Source of the DNA: DATASD01 sp035276765 | GTDB taxonomy: Bacteria; Patescibacteriota; Saccharimonadia; Saccharimonadales; UBA4665 | Assembly: GCA_035276765.1 (NCBI GenBank) | Contig: DATELH010000002.1 | Location: 744,001 to 808,000 of the forward strand | Direction: 5' to 3' | DNA: 64,000 nucleotides | Shown: positions 41,679-50,534 of the stretch, in pieces | Numbering within the stretch: the first letter of the stretch is position 1 | How the letters are laid out: each line of letters opens with the position of its first letter | Position numbers and translations under genes: made by a program | Notes under the pieces: generated by a model | The model's database searches: none | What the model saw: only the letters and a program-made list of their open reading frames with translations | What the model was told of the DNA's origin: nothing

Positions 41679-42071
41679 ATGATTCATCGAACACATCGGT
41701 TTCATGGACGTACCAGCCTTCGTTTTGTGTATAAAAACGGCCAAACGGTCCGCGGCTCGTATTCGGCTCTTAAGTACGCATGCAACCCGCGCCGCCGGAC
41801 GTACCGCGTGGCGGTAGTGGTGAGTCGCAAAGTAAGCAAGTCGGCGGTGGTGCGCAACCGGATCCGTCGGCGCACATACGAAGCCGTGGCACTGCTCGCT
41901 CCCCACATAACACGGCCATACGACATGGTTTTTACCGTTTTCAGCGACCAACTGGCCACAGTAGAATACGAAGAACTTTTTACAACGGTTAAGACGCAGT
42001 TGCAAAAGGCTGGTATAATGATGGATTTTGACGAGCCTTCATCTGAAAAGCGTGCTATAGTAGAAAATTAA
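41679..42071 (+). CDS. rnpA: Ribonuclease P protein component
   Basis: RnpA is the protein cofactor of RNase P, which trims tRNA 5' ends. The product has the usual N-terminus HRTHRFHGRTSLRFVYKNGQ and the RNA-binding signature SKSAVVRNRIRRRTYEA. I start at ATG 41679, which gives the family-like N-terminus of 130 residues; an upstream in-frame ATG at 41643 would add 12 residues and has AAGGACA about 15 nt before it. The RNase P RNA gene is not in the window. Confidence 0.92.
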   Translation: MIHRTHRFHGRTSLRFVYKNGQTVRGSYSALKYACNPRRRTYRVAVVVSRKVSKSAVVRNRIRRRTYEAVALLAPHITRPYDMVFTVFSDQLATVEYEELFTTVKTQLQKAGIMMDFDEPSSEKRAIVEN

Positions 42072-42079
42072 GGAGTACT

Positions 42080-43015
42080 ATGTTCACAACACTGATCGTC
42101 CAACCCATCTTCAATTTGCTCGTGTTGATCTATGCATTACTGCCCGGGCATAATTTTGGGCTCGCCCTCGTCATCTTTACGGTAATCGTTCGATTGCTGC
42201 TGTGGCCGCTCGTTAAGAAGCAGTTGCACCAGGCCAAGGCGATGCGCAAACTGCAGCCCGAGCTTAAGAGAATCAAAAAAGCCGCTGCCGGCGACCGCCA
42301 AAAAGAATCAGCCATGATGATGGCGCTCTACAAAGAACGCGGCATCAACCCCTTTGGTTCGATTGGTGTACTGCTGCTGCAAATCCCTATACTCATCGGC
42401 CTGTACGCTGGCTTGCGCCGGGTGATCGACGATCCGCATCAACTCGTAAGTTTTTCGTATCCAGCTCTCCAACATCTCAGTTGGATGAAAGAACTCGCCG
42501 GCAACATACATTTATATGACAGTAGTTTGCTTGGCGTGGTCGACCTCAAACGCGCCGCGCTTGGCAACAATGGCATCTATTGGCCGGCTATGTTGATTGT
42601 GGTTGGTAGCGCCATCACGCAATATTTCCAAGCCAAGCAGCTGATGCCCAACGACAAAGAGGCGCGCTCGCTCAAGACTATTCTCAAGGATGCTGGCGGC
42701 GGCAAACAAGCCGACCAAGCCGAAGTCAACGCCGCGGTGGGCCGCAGCACGCGCTTTATCTTCCCCGCCATGATCTTCCTGTTTACGCTCAACTTGCCGG
42801 CGGCACTTGGCCTGTATTGGTTTGTTGGCGGTTTGGTGGCTTATATCCAGCAGGCAATTGTTCTTCGCGAAGACGAAGAAGAGATGGAAAAAGAAACAGA
42901 CGGACCGGCGAACAAAGCATCGAAGGCGGTTATCGAAGGCGAAGTAATTGCAACCAAGCCTGCAGCAAAGAAGAAATCCTCTAAGAAGCCAACTAAAAAA
43001 GGAAGGAAAAAATAG
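42080..43015 (+). CDS. yidC: Membrane protein insertase YidC
   Basis: The 311-residue protein is the short YidC/OxaA type without the large periplasmic domain of Gram-negative YidC. Helices lie at residues 3-20, 25-48, near 90-110, 165-185, and 225-265. The conserved conserved-core sequences ALVIFTVIVRLLLWPLVKKQ, GLYWFVGGLVAYIQQAIVLR and FIFPAMIFLFTLNLPAALGL are present, and the basic Lys-rich tail (KKKSSKKPTKKGRKK) can bind ribosomes. It inserts membrane proteins alone or with Sec. It has a good AAGGAG ribosome binding site and is followed at once by jag. Confidence 0.95.
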   Translation: MFTTLIVQPIFNLLVLIYALLPGHNFGLALVIFTVIVRLLLWPLVKKQLHQAKAMRKLQPELKRIKKAAAGDRQKESAMMMALYKERGINPFGSIGVLLLQIPILIGLYAGLRRVIDDPHQLVSFSYPALQHLSWMKELAGNIHLYDSSLLGVVDLKRAALGNNGIYWPAMLIVVGSAITQYFQAKQLMPNDKEARSLKTILKDAGGGKQADQAEVNAAVGRSTRFIFPAMIFLFTLNLPAALGLYWFVGGLVAYIQQAIVLREDEEEMEKETDGPANKASKAVIEGEVIATKPAAKKKSSKKPTKKGRKK

Positions 43016-43471
43016 ATGGATTCGTCGATTCAATTTGCCAAAAAGTACCTTGAAGACCTCCTGTCCTTTTTCGGGCTTAACACCGAAGTCTACGCAACCA
43101 GCGAAGACGACGTGATTGAGCTCGAAGTTCCCTCGACCCACTTGAATGGCTTTTTGATCGGCCAACGCGGCGACAACATGCGCGCCATCCAGTTTTTGAT
43201 CTCGAGCGCGCTCAAGAACAATAACTACGAGTACGTCCGCGTCAACGTGGATGTGGCAGACTACAAAAAACAGCGCGCTGCCCGCCTCAGCAAAGAAGCT
43301 GAAGAGTGGGTTAAACAGGTGAAAGAGAGCGGCCAGTCCATGGAGCTTAAGCCCATGAACGCCGTCGACCGCCGCACGGTGCACAAGCTGGCGCAAGAAA
43401 TGGGTGTCGAGAGTGAATCGGTGGGCGAAGGCCGCGACCGCCGCATTGTTTTGAAGGCGCCCGGCGAATAG
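43016..43471 (+). CDS. jag: KH-R3H RNA-binding protein Jag/KhpB
   Basis: The 151-residue protein has a KH-type domain with the loop GFLIGQRGDNMRAIQF (residues 41-56) and a C-terminal R3H domain with MNAVDRRTVHKLAQEM and GEGRDRRIVLKA. The N-terminal Jag_N domain of Firmicutes is missing. KhpB proteins bind many RNAs and affect cell-wall growth. Its ATG directly follows the yidC stop codon, so translation is coupled. Confidence 0.93.
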   Translation: MDSSIQFAKKYLEDLLSFFGLNTEVYATSEDDVIELEVPSTHLNGFLIGQRGDNMRAIQFLISSALKNNNYEYVRVNVDVADYKKQRAARLSKEAEEWVKQVKESGQSMELKPMNAVDRRTVHKLAQEMGVESESVGEGRDRRIVLKAPGE

Positions 43472-43500
43472 CCGCCGTATCTTTATCGCCCCTCTTTTGG

Positions 43501-43506
43501 TATACT
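43501..43506 (+). promoter_or_regulatory. -10 box of the DPM1-type glycosyltransferase gene (leaderless type)
   Basis: TATACT ends 7 nt before ATG 43514. Confidence 0.6.
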
Positions 43507-43513
43507 TGGCGTA

Positions 43514-44500
43514 ATGAGTAAGCGGCCCTTGGTACTGTCTATTGTTGTGCCGGTGTATAACGAAGGTGGTGGCATCGAGTCTTTTCATCGTGCTCTCACC
43601 ACCGTGTTAGATGGCATTGCCAAAGATTCCTACGAGGTCATTTATTGCGACGATGGCAGTCAAGATAACACCGCCGAAGTAGTGCGCAAACTGCGGGACG
43701 ACGAACATATTAAGCTTATAAAATTCTCGCGCAATTTTGGCAAGGAAAGCGCGCTGACGGCCGGCATTGCCGAAGCTCGCGGCGAAGCGATTATTACGCT
43801 CGACGGTGACAGCCAACACCCGGTGGAACTGCTGCCAAGATTTGTTGATTTGTGGCGTGCCGGGGCGCAAGTGGTGATTGGCGTGCGTGTCGCCAACAGT
43901 GGTGAAGGGTTTGTAAAGCGCTATGGTTCGCGCTGGTTTTATGGCTTATTCAACAAAGTGACTGGCCAAAAACTCATTCCTGGTTCGGGTGATTTCCGGC
44001 TGATCGACCGCGTCGTCCAAGAAGCGTTTTTGTCGCTCAAAGAAACCGACCGCGTGACGCGCGGCCTGATTGACTGGTTGGGATTCCGCCGCGAATATGT
44101 ACGCTTTAAGGCGAATGCGCGCGAAGTCGGCACTGCCAGCTATAGCCTTGGCAAGCTCGCCCGGCTTGCGGCCAACAGTTTTGTGTCGCTTACGCCGCAG
44201 CCACTTTATATTTCGGGCTATCTCGGCATTTTTATTATGTTCGGCGCGTTTGTGTTGGGTTTGGCGGTTATTGTTGAGCAGCTTATTTTGGGCGATCCGC
44301 TCAGTTGGAACTTTACAGGTACGGCCATGCTTGGCATTATGTTGCTATTTTTGGTGGGGATTTTATTGGTTTCGCAGGGCATTTTGGCGCTGTACGTTTC
44401 GCATATCCATAGCCAAGCCAAAGGCCGGCCTTTGTATATAATCGACCGTGCCGGATCCGTTGGCTTACAAGGAGAAGCTCATCTTGCAAAAACTCGTTAA
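43514..44500 (+). CDS. Polyprenyl-phosphate glycosyltransferase, family 2 (DPM1/ArnC type)
   Basis: The 328-residue protein has a GT-A domain with SIVVPVYNEGGGIESFHRAL, YCDDGSQDNTAEVV and the DxD-region TLDGDSQHPVELLP, followed by two C-terminal helices (YLGIFIMFGAFVLGLAVIVE and GIMLLFLVGILLVSQGILAL). It should transfer a sugar from a nucleotide donor to undecaprenyl phosphate on the cytoplasmic face. The adjacent GtrA gene, which often flips such lipid-linked sugars, supports this. The donor sugar cannot be read from sequence. Confidence 0.9.
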   Translation: MSKRPLVLSIVVPVYNEGGGIESFHRALTTVLDGIAKDSYEVIYCDDGSQDNTAEVVRKLRDDEHIKLIKFSRNFGKESALTAGIAEARGEAIITLDGDSQHPVELLPRFVDLWRAGAQVVIGVRVANSGEGFVKRYGSRWFYGLFNKVTGQKLIPGSGDFRLIDRVVQEAFLSLKETDRVTRGLIDWLGFRREYVRFKANAREVGTASYSLGKLARLAANSFVSLTPQPLYISGYLGIFIMFGAFVLGLAVIVEQLILGDPLSWNFTGTAMLGIMLLFLVGILLVSQGILALYVSHIHSQAKGRPLYIIDRAGSVGLQGEAHLAKTR

Positions 44501-44897
44501 GCTTGCCAAGAGTAGCTTTGGGAAATATCTCGTTGTGGGTGGCAGTGTGTATGTGTTGGAACTCGTGGTCATTGTGCTTGCACAGCGCTGGGGCGCGACG
44601 GCGGTTGAGGCGGTGAGCGTTAGTTTTATAGTGGGGCTTTTGGTATCGTTTGTTTTGCAAAAGCTGGTGACGTTCGGCGACAAACGAGTACACCACCGTG
44701 TGTTGGTGCCGCAGTTTATTGCTGTAACGTTGTTGGTAATTTTTAATTTCGGGTTTACCGTGCTCGTCACCAAGCTGTTTGCCCATGTACTGCCGGCTGT
44801 GGTAGCCCGGACGCTCGCCCTTGGCGCGACCACTATCTGGAATTTTTATTTGTACCGCACGCGGATCTTTAAGACCGACGAGAGTCCTGTATACTAA
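44484..44897 (+). CDS. GtrA family membrane protein
   Basis: About 137 residues with four helices and the GtrA pattern (FGKYLVVGGSVYVLELVVIV; SFIVGLLVSFVLQKLVTFGD; TIWNFYLYRTRIF). GtrA-like proteins are thought to flip polyprenyl-linked sugars across the membrane. The start is uncertain: TTG 44484 has AAGGAG 9 nt upstream and begins LQKLVKLAK; a GTG at 44448 gives 12 more residues. The gene overlaps the end of the glycosyltransferase, so the pair is one unit. Confidence 0.85.
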   Translation: MQKLVKLAKSSFGKYLVVGGSVYVLELVVIVLAQRWGATAVEAVSVSFIVGLLVSFVLQKLVTFGDKRVHHRVLVPQFIAVTLLVIFNFGFTVLVTKLFAHVLPAVVARTLALGATTIWNFYLYRTRIFKTDESPVY

Positions 44898-44925
44898 ACC
44901 ATGTAGCAACGGACAGAAAATCAAA

Positions 44926-47550
44926 ATGAGCAAAAAGAAATACGTAGCTCCATCGAAAAAAGAGGCTCGCGGCACCGACGGGTTTGCAAAACGCGTAGCC
45001 AGTTCGGTGACGTTTCGCAGAGGGTATATGGTTTTTGGCCTGATGGTCTTGTTGGCTACCACCGTTTTTTGGGCATATCTGAGCGCGAGGCTGCACCAAG
45101 GCAACGCCGACCAGCTCATTGACTCCTACATGTTTGGCAGTAAAAGCACCTTCCATGCCGCCGAATTTCCCAGTGCCCATACGTTTTTGCTTAAGTGGCC
45201 GCTTTTTCTGCTTATAAAGTTATGCGGCTCCACGGCTGCGGTGTTTTTGGCTTTTACGGTAGGCGTTGTGGTGGCGACGGTTGGGGCATTTGCAGCGCTT
45301 TTGTACAGAATTGAGCGGCGGCCCCTGGTGTTTGGCACGATATGTTTGGCATTGGCTTCGGTGTTGCTTGCGGTTCCAGCCCAACCTTATGCTGGTGCCC
45401 TTTTGCCCGTCAACATGGCAATGGTCGCCACGCGCAACCTGGAATACATCGCGTATATTGTTGCATTGTGGTTGTGTGTATCGGCGCGGCGTGTTAAAAG
45501 CTGGCGGTTTATAAGTAGTATTGCGCTTCTAACGCTGCTGATTGCCAGTGATAAGTTGTTTTTGACGATTGGCGTGGGAAGCGCTGTTATTGCTTACATT
45601 GTACACCGGACCGCACTGAAGGTCGGACTCGTATATGCCGCGCTTAGATGGTTTTCGGTAACGGTAGTGGCCTCAATTGCTGCCTTGCTACTGCTGTGGG
45701 TTGTGAACGCCGCCGGTGTTACACATTTTACTAACCAAGTTGATGCGGGCGGCTCGTATGGTGTGGTGCATGGGCTGCACGGATTTGTGTTGGCCGGTAC
45801 TTACGCGGTGCTGGGGTTATTTACCAACTTTGGAGCCAATCCTGCGTATGACGCAACGGTGCTCAGCAATATTCCTGGCCGTACTGGAGCGCACCTGGCG
45901 TCTTGGGGTGGTGTGGCGTTTTTGGTGAACCTTGGTGTGTTGGTAGTAGGTTTGGGGATGACCGCACGCCTGGTGCGGGTTGGTTTTCAGACGCCCGAAG
46001 ATAAACAGGCCGCCCATGAAACGCACGCCAAAGTTGCCATCTTGCTTATTTGGAGCGCTGTTGCGGCAGTGTTGGCGTTTATGTTGACCGACCATTACTA
46101 CGCCGTGGATGCCCGCTATCTAACGGTTGCCTTCTTTGCGGTTTTTGTGGCCGCAGCAGTTTATATGGCGCGCAAAAATTGGCAGGCGCGCACTCTGCTT
46201 GCTGCTGGTTTGGTGTTGTTGGTGGCAATCGCCAGTGGAGTTTTTGTGGCCGCACGCAGTTACAACGAGGGAAAGACCGCTCTCCAAACGGTGAACGACC
46301 GTAACTTGTCGGTGGCGCAAGCGCTCTCTCACCATCCGGTGGCAACTCTAGTGGGCGATTACTGGCGCGTAGTGCCAACAAAGCTCGCCGCCAACAATCG
46401 ACTGAATATTTTACCGCTCGCTAGCTGCGGCCAGGTGCGTGACGCCCTTACCAGCGACGCGTGGCGGACCGATTTGCGCAAGTACTCATTTGCTTATCTG
46501 TTGTCGTTCGACCAAAACCTAACTGGCTATCAAAATTGCACACTCGAAGAAATCATTAAAAGTTACGGCCGTCCAAACGCCAGCACGATTATCGCCGGCA
46601 ACTTGGCCGAGCCGCAGGAGTTGTTGTTGTTCTACGACCGCGGTGCGTTTCATAGCGCTCCAAAACCAAAACACGCAACGAAAGATACTTCGGCATCGCA
46701 GGATGCCTCCACAATTTTACCCGTCTCGCTTGCTTCGCTACCCAACGTTTCGTGTGGCCAAAACCCTACCGTCATGAATATTGTGGCGCACCAAGACGAC
46801 GATTTGTTGTTCATGAATCCGGAGCTCGAACACAGTGTTTCGGCGGGGAGTTGCGTACGCACCGTGTACATGACCGCGGGTGATGATGGCGCTGATAAGT
46901 ATTACTGGCTGAGCCGCGAGCATGGTTCGGAGGCTGCGTACTCCACTATGACGCCACAAGAAGACAGTGCTTGGATTGAGCGCCAGGTTGCGCTTTCCGA
47001 TCACCAGTTTATGACCGTGGCTTCACCCAAAAACAACCCCGGAATCTCGCTCATTTTTATGCACTTGCCAGACGGAAATGTTGACGGCAGAGGGTTTCGC
47101 AGTTCGCATTTTGAAAGCTTGGCGCGGCTCGATAGTAATAAGATTCCCCTGATTCATAGCGTTGACGGCCAGTCTTCGTACGACGCCACGGAGTTACAAC
47201 AGGCTTTGGCGGAGCTCATGAAAACCTACCAGCCCACAGAGGTGCGCACGCAAGCAAACTTTATAGGCCACCAATATCCCGATCACAGCGATCACATGGC
47301 GGTAGGGCGTTTTGCATCGCGTGCGTTTTCGATGTACAGTCACCCGACTGGGGCTACGCTCAGGTTTTTCATTGGCTACCCGGTTCACCAAATGCCGCCA
47401 AATGTTGACGGTGACGACCTTGCGCGCAAAGAAGCGGCCTTTTTTGCCTACGCCAGATTTGATGGCGGCGTCTGCCAAGACCAAGAGCAGTGCGCCCACA
47501 CGCCAACCTACGGCTCGTATTTGCGCCGCCAGTACGAAAATCCGTACTAG
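44926..47550 (+). CDS. Polytopic membrane protein fused to a PIG-L/LmbE-type deacetylase
   Basis: The 874-residue protein has about eleven to twelve membrane helices in residues 35-440, of the GT-C/unknown integral type, an exported stretch, and from about residue 612 a PIG-L domain: NIVAHQDDDLLFMNP (the AHxDDE-type metal site, with Asp for the last Glu), YMTAGDDGADKYYWLSREHG, and the second metal motif YPDHSDHMAVGRF. PIG-L/LmbE enzymes remove N-acetyl groups from GlcNAc-containing substrates. The deacetylase is likely extracytoplasmic here, so a surface polysaccharide could be its substrate. I chose ATG 44926; TATACT lies 32 nt before it. Confidence 0.82.
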   Translation: MSKKKYVAPSKKEARGTDGFAKRVASSVTFRRGYMVFGLMVLLATTVFWAYLSARLHQGNADQLIDSYMFGSKSTFHAAEFPSAHTFLLKWPLFLLIKLCGSTAAVFLAFTVGVVVATVGAFAALLYRIERRPLVFGTICLALASVLLAVPAQPYAGALLPVNMAMVATRNLEYIAYIVALWLCVSARRVKSWRFISSIALLTLLIASDKLFLTIGVGSAVIAYIVHRTALKVGLVYAALRWFSVTVVASIAALLLLWVVNAAGVTHFTNQVDAGGSYGVVHGLHGFVLAGTYAVLGLFTNFGANPAYDATVLSNIPGRTGAHLASWGGVAFLVNLGVLVVGLGMTARLVRVGFQTPEDKQAAHETHAKVAILLIWSAVAAVLAFMLTDHYYAVDARYLTVAFFAVFVAAAVYMARKNWQARTLLAAGLVLLVAIASGVFVAARSYNEGKTALQTVNDRNLSVAQALSHHPVATLVGDYWRVVPTKLAANNRLNILPLASCGQVRDALTSDAWRTDLRKYSFAYLLSFDQNLTGYQNCTLEEIIKSYGRPNASTIIAGNLAEPQELLLFYDRGAFHSAPKPKHATKDTSASQDASTILPVSLASLPNVSCGQNPTVMNIVAHQDDDLLFMNPELEHSVSAGSCVRTVYMTAGDDGADKYYWLSREHGSEAAYSTMTPQEDSAWIERQVALSDHQFMTVASPKNNPGISLIFMHLPDGNVDGRGFRSSHFESLARLDSNKIPLIHSVDGQSSYDATELQQALAELMKTYQPTEVRTQANFIGHQYPDHSDHMAVGRFASRAFSMYSHPTGATLRFFIGYPVHQMPPNVDGDDLARKEAAFFAYARFDGGVCQDQEQCAHTPTYGSYLRRQYENPY

Positions 47551-48647
47551 CCAGTTTCGCCAAGCGCTTTTTTGAAGACGCCGAGGGTTTGCTCGGCCAT
47601 GCGCTTCCAGGAATATTTGCCGGCTTGCTTCCGGCCTTTTTTTACGAGCTCGGCACGAAGTTTTTTATCGTGCAGGACTTCGTTTATTTTGGTTGCCATA
47701 TCTTGGATGTCGAGCGGGTCGAAGTAGTGCGCGGCGTCCCCGTAAACCTCCGGTAAACAAGTGGCGTCGCTCGAGACCACTGGTGCGCCATGCAGCATGG
47801 CTTCAAGCGCCGGCAAGCCAAACCCTTCGCTTAAGGAGGGAAATACATACGCGGCGCAGTTTTGGTAGAGCCATTTGAGCGCTTGGTCGCTGATAAAGCC
47901 GGTAAAAAATACACCTTCGATGCCAGCGTTCCGGGCGCGCTTTTCGATATCCTGGTAATGTACGTCTTTGCGTCCGGCCAGCACCAGTAGTAGGCCCGGA
48001 TTTTTTTCTTTCAAAACTCCATAAGCCTCAACCAAACGCCACAAGTTCTTGTGTGGCAACGGCCGGCCGAGGTACATGATAAATTGTTTGCCCTTCAGGG
48101 CCGTTATAGGCTCGGCATTGCCGGCAAAATAATCGGCAGACTCGTACGTTACAGTAAACTTTTCTGGCAAAACGTGCGTGTAGTTGGCTACGTCGTCGGC
48201 CACAAACTGTGTCGGCGTGATGAGCGCCCGGCTCTTTCGGGCAACGTATTTGTTGACCCACTTATAAACTTCGCGCTTTACAGTAAACACCAGCCAGTTT
48301 TTGGTGGGGTTGCGGAAGCGGATAGTGGTGAGGTCTTGCATGGTGGTCACCACTTTGCCGCGGTATAACACCGGCTGTTGCACCATCGGAAAAAATACCA
48401 GGTCGGCGTGCAGGTCGGTGAGTTGCTTACAAAAGCCAAGCTGCTCGCCAAATGTAAACTCTTTGTAGGGTGTTTTGAGCTTTTGGAAGTTTCGGTTGGC
48501 AGGCTCCCAGCTGTCAAAATCTTTTGGGGTGAGCAGCACAATGTACTCATGAATGTGGTCGACTTGTTGCAGGTAATGCAAAAGCCGTTCTACATAGCGA
48601 CCGGTGGTAGTGCGGAGCTCCCGGGCGTCGATAACTATTTTTTTCAT
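47547..48647 (-). CDS. Glycosyltransferase family 4
   Basis: The 366-residue GT-B enzyme starts MKKIVIDARELRTTTGRYVE and has the C-terminal donor-binding domain with FIMYLGRPLPHKNLWRLVEA, the EGFGLPALEAMLHGAPVVSS motif with the catalytic Glu residues, and DATCLPEVYGDAAHYFDP. This layout is that of retaining mannosyl-, rhamnosyl- or glucosyltransferases of surface glycan pathways. Its start lies one base after the stop of the upstream family 2 enzyme. The ends of this gene and the PIG-L gene overlap by four bases. Confidence 0.9.
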   Translation of the reverse strand: MKKIVIDARELRTTTGRYVERLLHYLQQVDHIHEYIVLLTPKDFDSWEPANRNFQKLKTPYKEFTFGEQLGFCKQLTDLHADLVFFPMVQQPVLYRGKVVTTMQDLTTIRFRNPTKNWLVFTVKREVYKWVNKYVARKSRALITPTQFVADDVANYTHVLPEKFTVTYESADYFAGNAEPITALKGKQFIMYLGRPLPHKNLWRLVEAYGVLKEKNPGLLLVLAGRKDVHYQDIEKRARNAGIEGVFFTGFISDQALKWLYQNCAAYVFPSLSEGFGLPALEAMLHGAPVVSSDATCLPEVYGDAAHYFDPLDIQDMATKINEVLHDKKLRAELVKKGRKQAGKYSWKRMAEQTLGVFKKALGETG

Positions 48648-48648
48648 A

Positions 48649-49680
48649 TTATTTTTCGACCTTCCGTCCACAGAATCGCCACCATTTGGCCCGTAAACTT
48701 CGGAGTGCGTGGGCGTTTGGCGGCAAGTCGTGCGTCATGAGGTTCCAAATGTATTTGTCGGAAACGCCGCGGTCGCGTTGTATCTCGTGCCGCTCGATAA
48801 GTTTGAGGGGAAGCAGCCGCCATGCCTTGAACCAGCCGGCAAAAGCCATTTTGGCGTGGCCGCGCTGGATGGCCCGCGCAAAAAACAACGTGTATGCCAG
48901 GGTGAAGCGCGGCAATACGCGCCACACATAGCGTGCCGGCACGTTTTTCCAAAGCAGCAGTGGCAGGTTTTTGATAGTCTGGTAGGTGGTAAAGCCTTTG
49001 ATGCGCCCGCTGGTCATGCCGATTTGGTGGTAGGCGACGGCTTTGGGTTCGTAGCGAACCTTCCAGCCGGCAAGCTGCGCCCGCAGACTAATATCGACAT
49101 CTTCGTAGTAAGCAAAAAAATCTTCGTCAAACAAGCCGATATCTTCGAATAATGTGGTGCGGTACAGGCTGGCGCCGCCGGAAGCGCCGAGCACGGCCGT
49201 TTCGCGGTCGTATTTGTCGGAAACTGGCTCGCCACGGCCACGCGGGTAGGGCAAACCCCAAACGGTGTAATAATCGCCCGTGCTGTCGAGCTGTTTTTTG
49301 TCTTCGGTCATGAATTTGCAGGTGACAATACCGACACTTTCGTTTTCGTCGAGCGCTTGCACGAGTTCGGCGAGCCAGGTTTTGCTCGCCACGGCGTCGT
49401 TGTTGAACAGCGCAATGTACTTGGCGCCGTCTCGTATGGCCTTTTTGATGCCAGCGTTCACGCCGCCGGAAAAACCTTTGTTTTTGCGATGCTCGATCAG
49501 CTCGACATTTTTGAATTCAGCCCGAATGTATTGCAGTGAGCCATCGATCGAGCCGTTTTCAACAACAATAATATGTGGTTTGAGCGACTGTGCCTCGAGC
49601 GATTTTAAACACGCCCCGATTTCTTCGCGGGCGTTCCAACTGGGGATGACAACAGTGACTTTATCGTTTCTTTTCGACAT
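48649..49680 (-). CDS. Glycosyltransferase family 2 (rhamnosyltransferase type)
   Basis: The 343-residue protein has a GT-A domain with VTVVIPSWNAREEIGACLKS, HIIVVENGSIDGSLQYIRAE, ALFNNDAVASKTWL with the NDA form of the DxD motif, and SLYRTTLFEDIGLFDEDFFA then YEDVDISLRAQLAG, typical of WbbL-like rhamnosyltransferases. The C-terminal 90 residues are basic and amphipathic and may dock to the membrane. I start at ATG 49680, where the family N-terminus begins. It is divergent from the ABC exporter genes and coupled to the family 4 enzyme. Confidence 0.9.
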   Translation of the reverse strand: MSKRNDKVTVVIPSWNAREEIGACLKSLEAQSLKPHIIVVENGSIDGSLQYIRAEFKNVELIEHRKNKGFSGGVNAGIKKAIRDGAKYIALFNNDAVASKTWLAELVQALDENESVGIVTCKFMTEDKKQLDSTGDYYTVWGLPYPRGRGEPVSDKYDRETAVLGASGGASLYRTTLFEDIGLFDEDFFAYYEDVDISLRAQLAGWKVRYEPKAVAYHQIGMTSGRIKGFTTYQTIKNLPLLLWKNVPARYVWRVLPRFTLAYTLFFARAIQRGHAKMAFAGWFKAWRLLPLKLIERHEIQRDRGVSDKYIWNLMTHDLPPNAHALRSLRAKWWRFCGRKVEK

Positions 49681-49688
49681 CAAAACCT

Positions 49689-49716
49689 TTGTAAAAGTGT
49701 ACAACTACACTATAAT
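49689..49716 (+). promoter_or_regulatory. Promoter of the ABC exporter operon
   Basis: TTGTAA (49689-49694), 16 nt, TATAAT (49711-49716). The start codon is 49733, so the leader is about 10 nt and lacks a ribosome binding site. Confidence 0.65.
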
Positions 49717-49732
49717 CAAATGTTGATACGTA

Positions 49733-50533
49733 ATGAAACACATTTTCTCAAAACAGAACCGAGCGTTGCTCAGCGAGCTGGTTCGAACCGATTTTAAACT
49801 ACGGTATCAGGGCTCTGTGTTGGGCTATGCGTGGTCGCTGCTGCGCCCGCTACTTTTGTTTGTTATTTTGTATGTGGTGTTTGTGAAGGTCTTGAAGGCT
49901 GGCGGCGACGTGCCGCATTTCCCCGTTTATTTGCTGCTGGGCATTGTTATGTGGAACTTCTTTAGCGAGATGACTTCGCAGAGTCTGAGCGCCATTGTGG
50001 GGCGCGGCGACCTCATCCGCAAAATCAAAATTCCGCGCTGGATTATTGTGCTTTCGAGTAGTATGTCAGCGCTTATTAACCTCGGCCTCAACCTGATTGT
50101 CGTGCTGATATTTATGGTTGTGAACCATGTGGACTTTATGCGCTCGTTGCTGCTTTTGCCGGTTATTTTGCTGGAGGTGTACTTGTTCGCGCTGGGCATT
50201 TCCCTATTCCTGGCCGCAGCTTTTGTGAAATACCGCGACGTTACGTACATTTGGGAAGTGGTTTTGCAGGCCGGCTTTTACCTTACGCCGATTATCTTTT
50301 CGCTGACGCTCATCCACAACATTTTGTATCGCAAAATTTTATTTATGAACCCGATGGCGCAGGCCATCCAAGACGCGCGCTATACCACTGTTACACACGG
50401 CACCATCACCATTAGCAGCACATTCCAAAACGGCTGGTACACTTTTATTCCGTTCTTCATTGTGGCAGTTGTTTTGGTTGGCGGCGTGGCTTACTTCCGA
50501 AGTCAATCCAAGTATTTTGCGGAGAATATCTAA
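49733..50533 (+). CDS. ABC-2 type polysaccharide exporter, permease (Wzm/TagG-like)
   Basis: The 266-residue membrane protein has six helices and the ABC-2 signature: LVRTDFKLRYQGSVLGYAWS at the N-terminus, YLLLGIVMWNFFSEMTSQSL, and the C-terminal MNPMAQAIQDARYTTV. It should pair with the ATPase encoded next to export a lipid-linked glycan or teichoic-acid-like polymer across the membrane. Its position amid glycosyltransferases supports this. Confidence 0.9.
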   Translation: MKHIFSKQNRALLSELVRTDFKLRYQGSVLGYAWSLLRPLLLFVILYVVFVKVLKAGGDVPHFPVYLLLGIVMWNFFSEMTSQSLSAIVGRGDLIRKIKIPRWIIVLSSSMSALINLGLNLIVVLIFMVVNHVDFMRSLLLLPVILLEVYLFALGISLFLAAAFVKYRDVTYIWEVVLQAGFYLTPIIFSLTLIHNILYRKILFMNPMAQAIQDARYTTVTHGTITISSTFQNGWYTFIPFFIVAVVLVGGVAYFRSQSKYFAENI

Positions 50534-50534
50534 C

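Noticed and set aside
42512..43588. 358-codon minus-strand frame across yidC and jag
   Set aside because: Antisense to two clearly identified genes; its translation has no recognisable domain.
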